Below, piece after piece: positions 7,377 to 8,380 of a stretch of DNA of 8,380 nucleotides. The stretch's first letter is position 1, and each line of letters starts with the position of its first letter. This DNA comes from Bacteroidales bacterium. GTDB taxonomy: Bacteria > Bacteroidota > Bacteroidia > Bacteroidales > UBA7960. The notes below the pieces were generated by a model that worked only from the letters and a program-made list of their open reading frames with translations, had not been told where the DNA came from and searched no databases. The DNA is taken from positions 1 through 8,380 of the forward strand of contig SKYG01000079.1 in NCBI GenBank assembly GCA_007128045.1, written 5' to 3'. A program made the translations under genes and the position numbers.

Positions 7377-7949
7377 ATGGAATATATTCTGATCATTATA
7401 GGAGCTGTGTTTGTCAATAACATTGTGTTGGCACAATTCCTTGGCATATGTCCTTATATGGGCGTATCGGCAAAAGTATCAACTTCTGTGGGGATGTCTG
7501 GAGCCGTTATGTTTGTAATGACCCTGGCAACCATCGTTACCTATTTAATCTATACGTTTATACTGATTCCCTTCGGGATCCCTTACCTGCAGACTATCTC
7601 ATACATTCTGGTGATTGCTTCCCTGGTGCAAATGGTAGAGATCATCCTGAAGAAAGTCAGCCCCGCCTTATACCAGGCGCTGGGAATATTTCTGCCGCTG
7701 ATCACCACCAACTGTGCCGTGCTGGGCGTTGCCATACTGACTATACAGAAAGATTTTAATTTAATGGAAGGCATTGTATATGCCATTGCCAACGCGATTG
7801 GATTTGCCCTGGCAATAGTTTTGTTTGCAGGCATCCGCGAACACCTTGACTTGATGGATATTCCCAAAGGTATGCGGGGAGCCCCTGCCGCCCTGGTGGT
7901 AGCCGGGATCATGGCGTTGGCATTTATGGGGTTTGCAGGGTTGGTATAA
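7377..7949 (+). CDS. rnfA: Rnf complex membrane core subunit RnfA
   Basis: The paralogue and partner of RnfE, 190 residues and about six transmembrane helices. Signatures: NNIVLAQFLGICPYMGVS (14-31) with Cys25, and LITTNCAVLGVAI (108-120) with Cys113; both cysteines are expected ligands of the shared [2Fe-2S] cluster. The C-terminus (PKGMRGAPAALVVAGIMALAF, residues about 163-183) is the usual RnfA ending. The ATG is 11 bases after the rnfE stop with no obvious Shine-Dalgarno sequence. It is the last gene of the operon. No intrinsic terminator follows; tandem octamers begin four bases after the stop codon. Confidence 0.95.
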   Translation: MEYILIIIGAVFVNNIVLAQFLGICPYMGVSAKVSTSVGMSGAVMFVMTLATIVTYLIYTFILIPFGIPYLQTISYILVIASLVQMVEIILKKVSPALYQALGIFLPLITTNCAVLGVAILTIQKDFNLMEGIVYAIANAIGFALAIVLFAGIREHLDLMDIPKGMRGAPAALVVAGIMALAFMGFAGLV

Positions 7950-7953
7950 ATTC

Positions 7954-8097
7954 GAAAGTCTGAAAGTCTGAAGGTCTGAAAGTCTGAAAGTCTGAAAGTC
8001 TGAAAGTCTGAAGGTCGGAAGGTCGGAAGGTCTGAAGGTCGGAAAGTCTGAAAGTCTGAAGGTCGGAAGGTCGGAAGGTCTGAAGGTCGGAAAGTCA
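7954..8097 (+). repeat. Tandem octamer array, 18 units of GAARGTCK
   Basis: Eighteen uninterrupted 8-base units with three main variants: GAAAGTCT (call a), GAAGGTCT (b) and GAAGGTCG (c). The order is a a b a a a a c c b c a a c c b c, then a final GAAAGTCA. Units 6-11 (7994-8041) and 12-17 (8042-8089) are identical 48-base blocks, so the array grew in part by duplicating a six-unit block. It is noncoding, since eight is not a multiple of three and it follows the rnfA stop. Confidence 0.97.
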
Positions 8098-8125
8098 GTT
8101 TAAGGTTTAAAGTTTAATGTTTAAA
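8098..8125 (+). repeat. Tandem heptamer array, four units of GTTTAAN
   Basis: Four consecutive 7-base units, GTTTAAG, GTTTAAA, GTTTAAT and GTTTAAA, directly abut the octamer array without a spacer. The same heptamer recurs in inverted orientation at 8309-8329. Confidence 0.9.
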
Positions 8126-8153
8126 TGAAATCCGATAAATCGTAACCGGTAAC

Positions 8154-8183
8154 CTGTAGGGGCGAAAAATATTTCGCCCACAG
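8154..8183. repeat. Hairpin element, REP-like
   Basis: GGGCGAAA (8160-8167) and TTTCGCCC (8172-8179) form a perfect eight-base stem with a four-base AATA loop. CTGT (8154-8157) pairs with ACAG (8180-8183), extending it after a two-base AG bulge. It is GC-rich in an AT-rich setting, as expected of a dispersed palindromic repeat. No T-run follows in either direction, so a terminator is unlikely. Confidence 0.65.
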
Positions 8184-8232
8184 AACGGAGTCATCAACCT
8201 ATCAAAGAAAAAAATATTTTGCGTCTTATACC

Positions 8233-8241
8233 TATCTTTGC
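8233..8241 (+). promoter_or_regulatory. Candidate -7 promoter element for the downstream ABC ATPase
   Basis: TATCTTTGC is an exact TAnnTTTG match on the plus strand. Transcription would begin near 8246 and give a leader of roughly 85-90 bases holding the inverted repeat arrays. No correctly spaced -33 element is clear; the nearest TTG (8219-8221) is only 11 bases away. Confidence 0.5.
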
Positions 8242-8267
8242 AATCTTTGCGTGAAAACCCTAAACTT

Positions 8268-8305
8268 ACCTTCAGACCTTCAGACCTTCAGACTTTCAGA
8301 CTTTT
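8268..8305 (-). repeat. Inverted octamer array, about 4.75 units
   Basis: On the minus strand this reads AAAAGTCT, GAAAGTCT, GAAGGTCT, GAAGGTCT and a partial GAAGGT, the same octamer family as 7954-8097 in reverse orientation. Positions 8279-8304 are a perfect 26-base reverse complement of 7955-7980. Confidence 0.95.
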
Positions 8306-8308
8306 GAC

Positions 8309-8329
8309 CTTAAACCTTAAACTTTAAAC
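8309..8329 (-). repeat. Inverted heptamer array, three units
   Basis: On the minus strand this reads GTTTAAA, GTTTAAG, GTTTAAG, the same heptamer as at 8098-8125. It ends four bases before the ATG at 8334 and so occupies the ribosome-binding region of the next gene. Confidence 0.9.
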
Positions 8330-8333
8330 CCAA

Positions 8334-8380
8334 ATGGCCTTAGACACAATCATAGAACTACAGGATGTTTCAGTATATCA
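8334..8380 (+). CDS. ABC transporter ATP-binding protein, FtsE-like (start only)
   Basis: Only 15 codons and two bases are in the window: MALDTIIELQDVSVY. The pattern I-x-L-x-[DN]-V-S is the usual first beta strand of an ABC ATPase, before the A-loop aromatic and the Walker A motif, neither of which can be checked here. The opening resembles the Bacteroidota cell-division ATPase FtsE, but other ABC ATPases begin similarly. The ATG is well supported because an in-frame TAA at 8325-8327 lies just upstream. No Shine-Dalgarno sequence precedes it; the leader there is the inverted heptamer array. Confidence 0.5.
   Translation, partial: MALDTIIELQDVSVY

Larger units (their letters stand above)
7950..8333. 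other. Repeat-rich intergenic region between rnfA and the ABC ATPase
   Basis: Of these 384 bases, the tandem arrays take 7954-8125 and 8268-8329. Between them, 8126-8267 holds the hairpin element and the promoter candidate. I see no protein-coding gene, tRNA or conventional terminator here. Confidence 0.85.

Noticed and set aside
7954..8097. CRISPR array
   Set aside because: The units are only eight bases and directly abutting, with no unique spacers and no cas genes nearby.
8154..8183. Intrinsic terminator of the rnf operon
   Set aside because: It is over 200 bases after the rnfA stop and neither side has a T-run.

Overview
The window looks like a chromosomal segment from a member of the Bacteroidota, probably an environmental or anaerobic Bacteroidales-type lineage. 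Three things point there. The Rnf genes are in the order rnfB-C-D-G-E-A, which is the arrangement known from Bacteroides. RnfB is a long form carrying several ferredoxin clusters. Three leader regions carry perfect matches to the Bacteroidota -7 promoter element TAnnTTTG. The assignment rests on recognition of families and motifs, not on a database search.

Layout. (1) Positions 1-1299, plus strand: the 3' part of an FAD-dependent dehydrogenase (COG2509 type) whose N-terminus lies outside the window. (2) Positions 1274-2536, minus strand: an HI0933/YhiN/BaiN-type flavoprotein, tail to tail with the first gene and overlapping it by 26 bases. (3) Positions 2537-2859: a divergent intergenic region with a promoter candidate facing each way and an imperfect 28-base palindrome. 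(4) Positions 2860-7949: a complete six-gene rnf operon. (5) Positions 7950-8333: a repeat-rich intergenic region. It holds 18 tandem octamers followed by four tandem heptamers, a hairpin element, a promoter candidate, and a second, oppositely oriented copy of the same two repeat types ending four bases before the next start codon. (6) Positions 8334-8380: the first 15 codons of what looks like an FtsE-like ABC ATPase.

How the genes work together. The Rnf complex couples electron transfer between reduced ferredoxin and NAD+ to ion transport (Na+ or H+) across the cytoplasmic membrane. RnfB takes electrons from ferredoxin through its chain of clusters, and RnfC holds the NADH/FMN site and two [4Fe-4S] clusters. 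RnfD and RnfG carry covalent FMN, and RnfA and RnfE form the membrane core with a [2Fe-2S] cluster held by four cysteines. All these cofactor residues are visible and no subunit is broken, so the complex should be functional. No ApbE flavin transferase gene lies in the window, so it must be encoded elsewhere. The two upstream flavoproteins are on separate transcription units and nothing in the sequence ties them to Rnf.

I did not find an undescribed protein system. The part least explained by ordinary gene content is the composite repeat region at 7954-8329.
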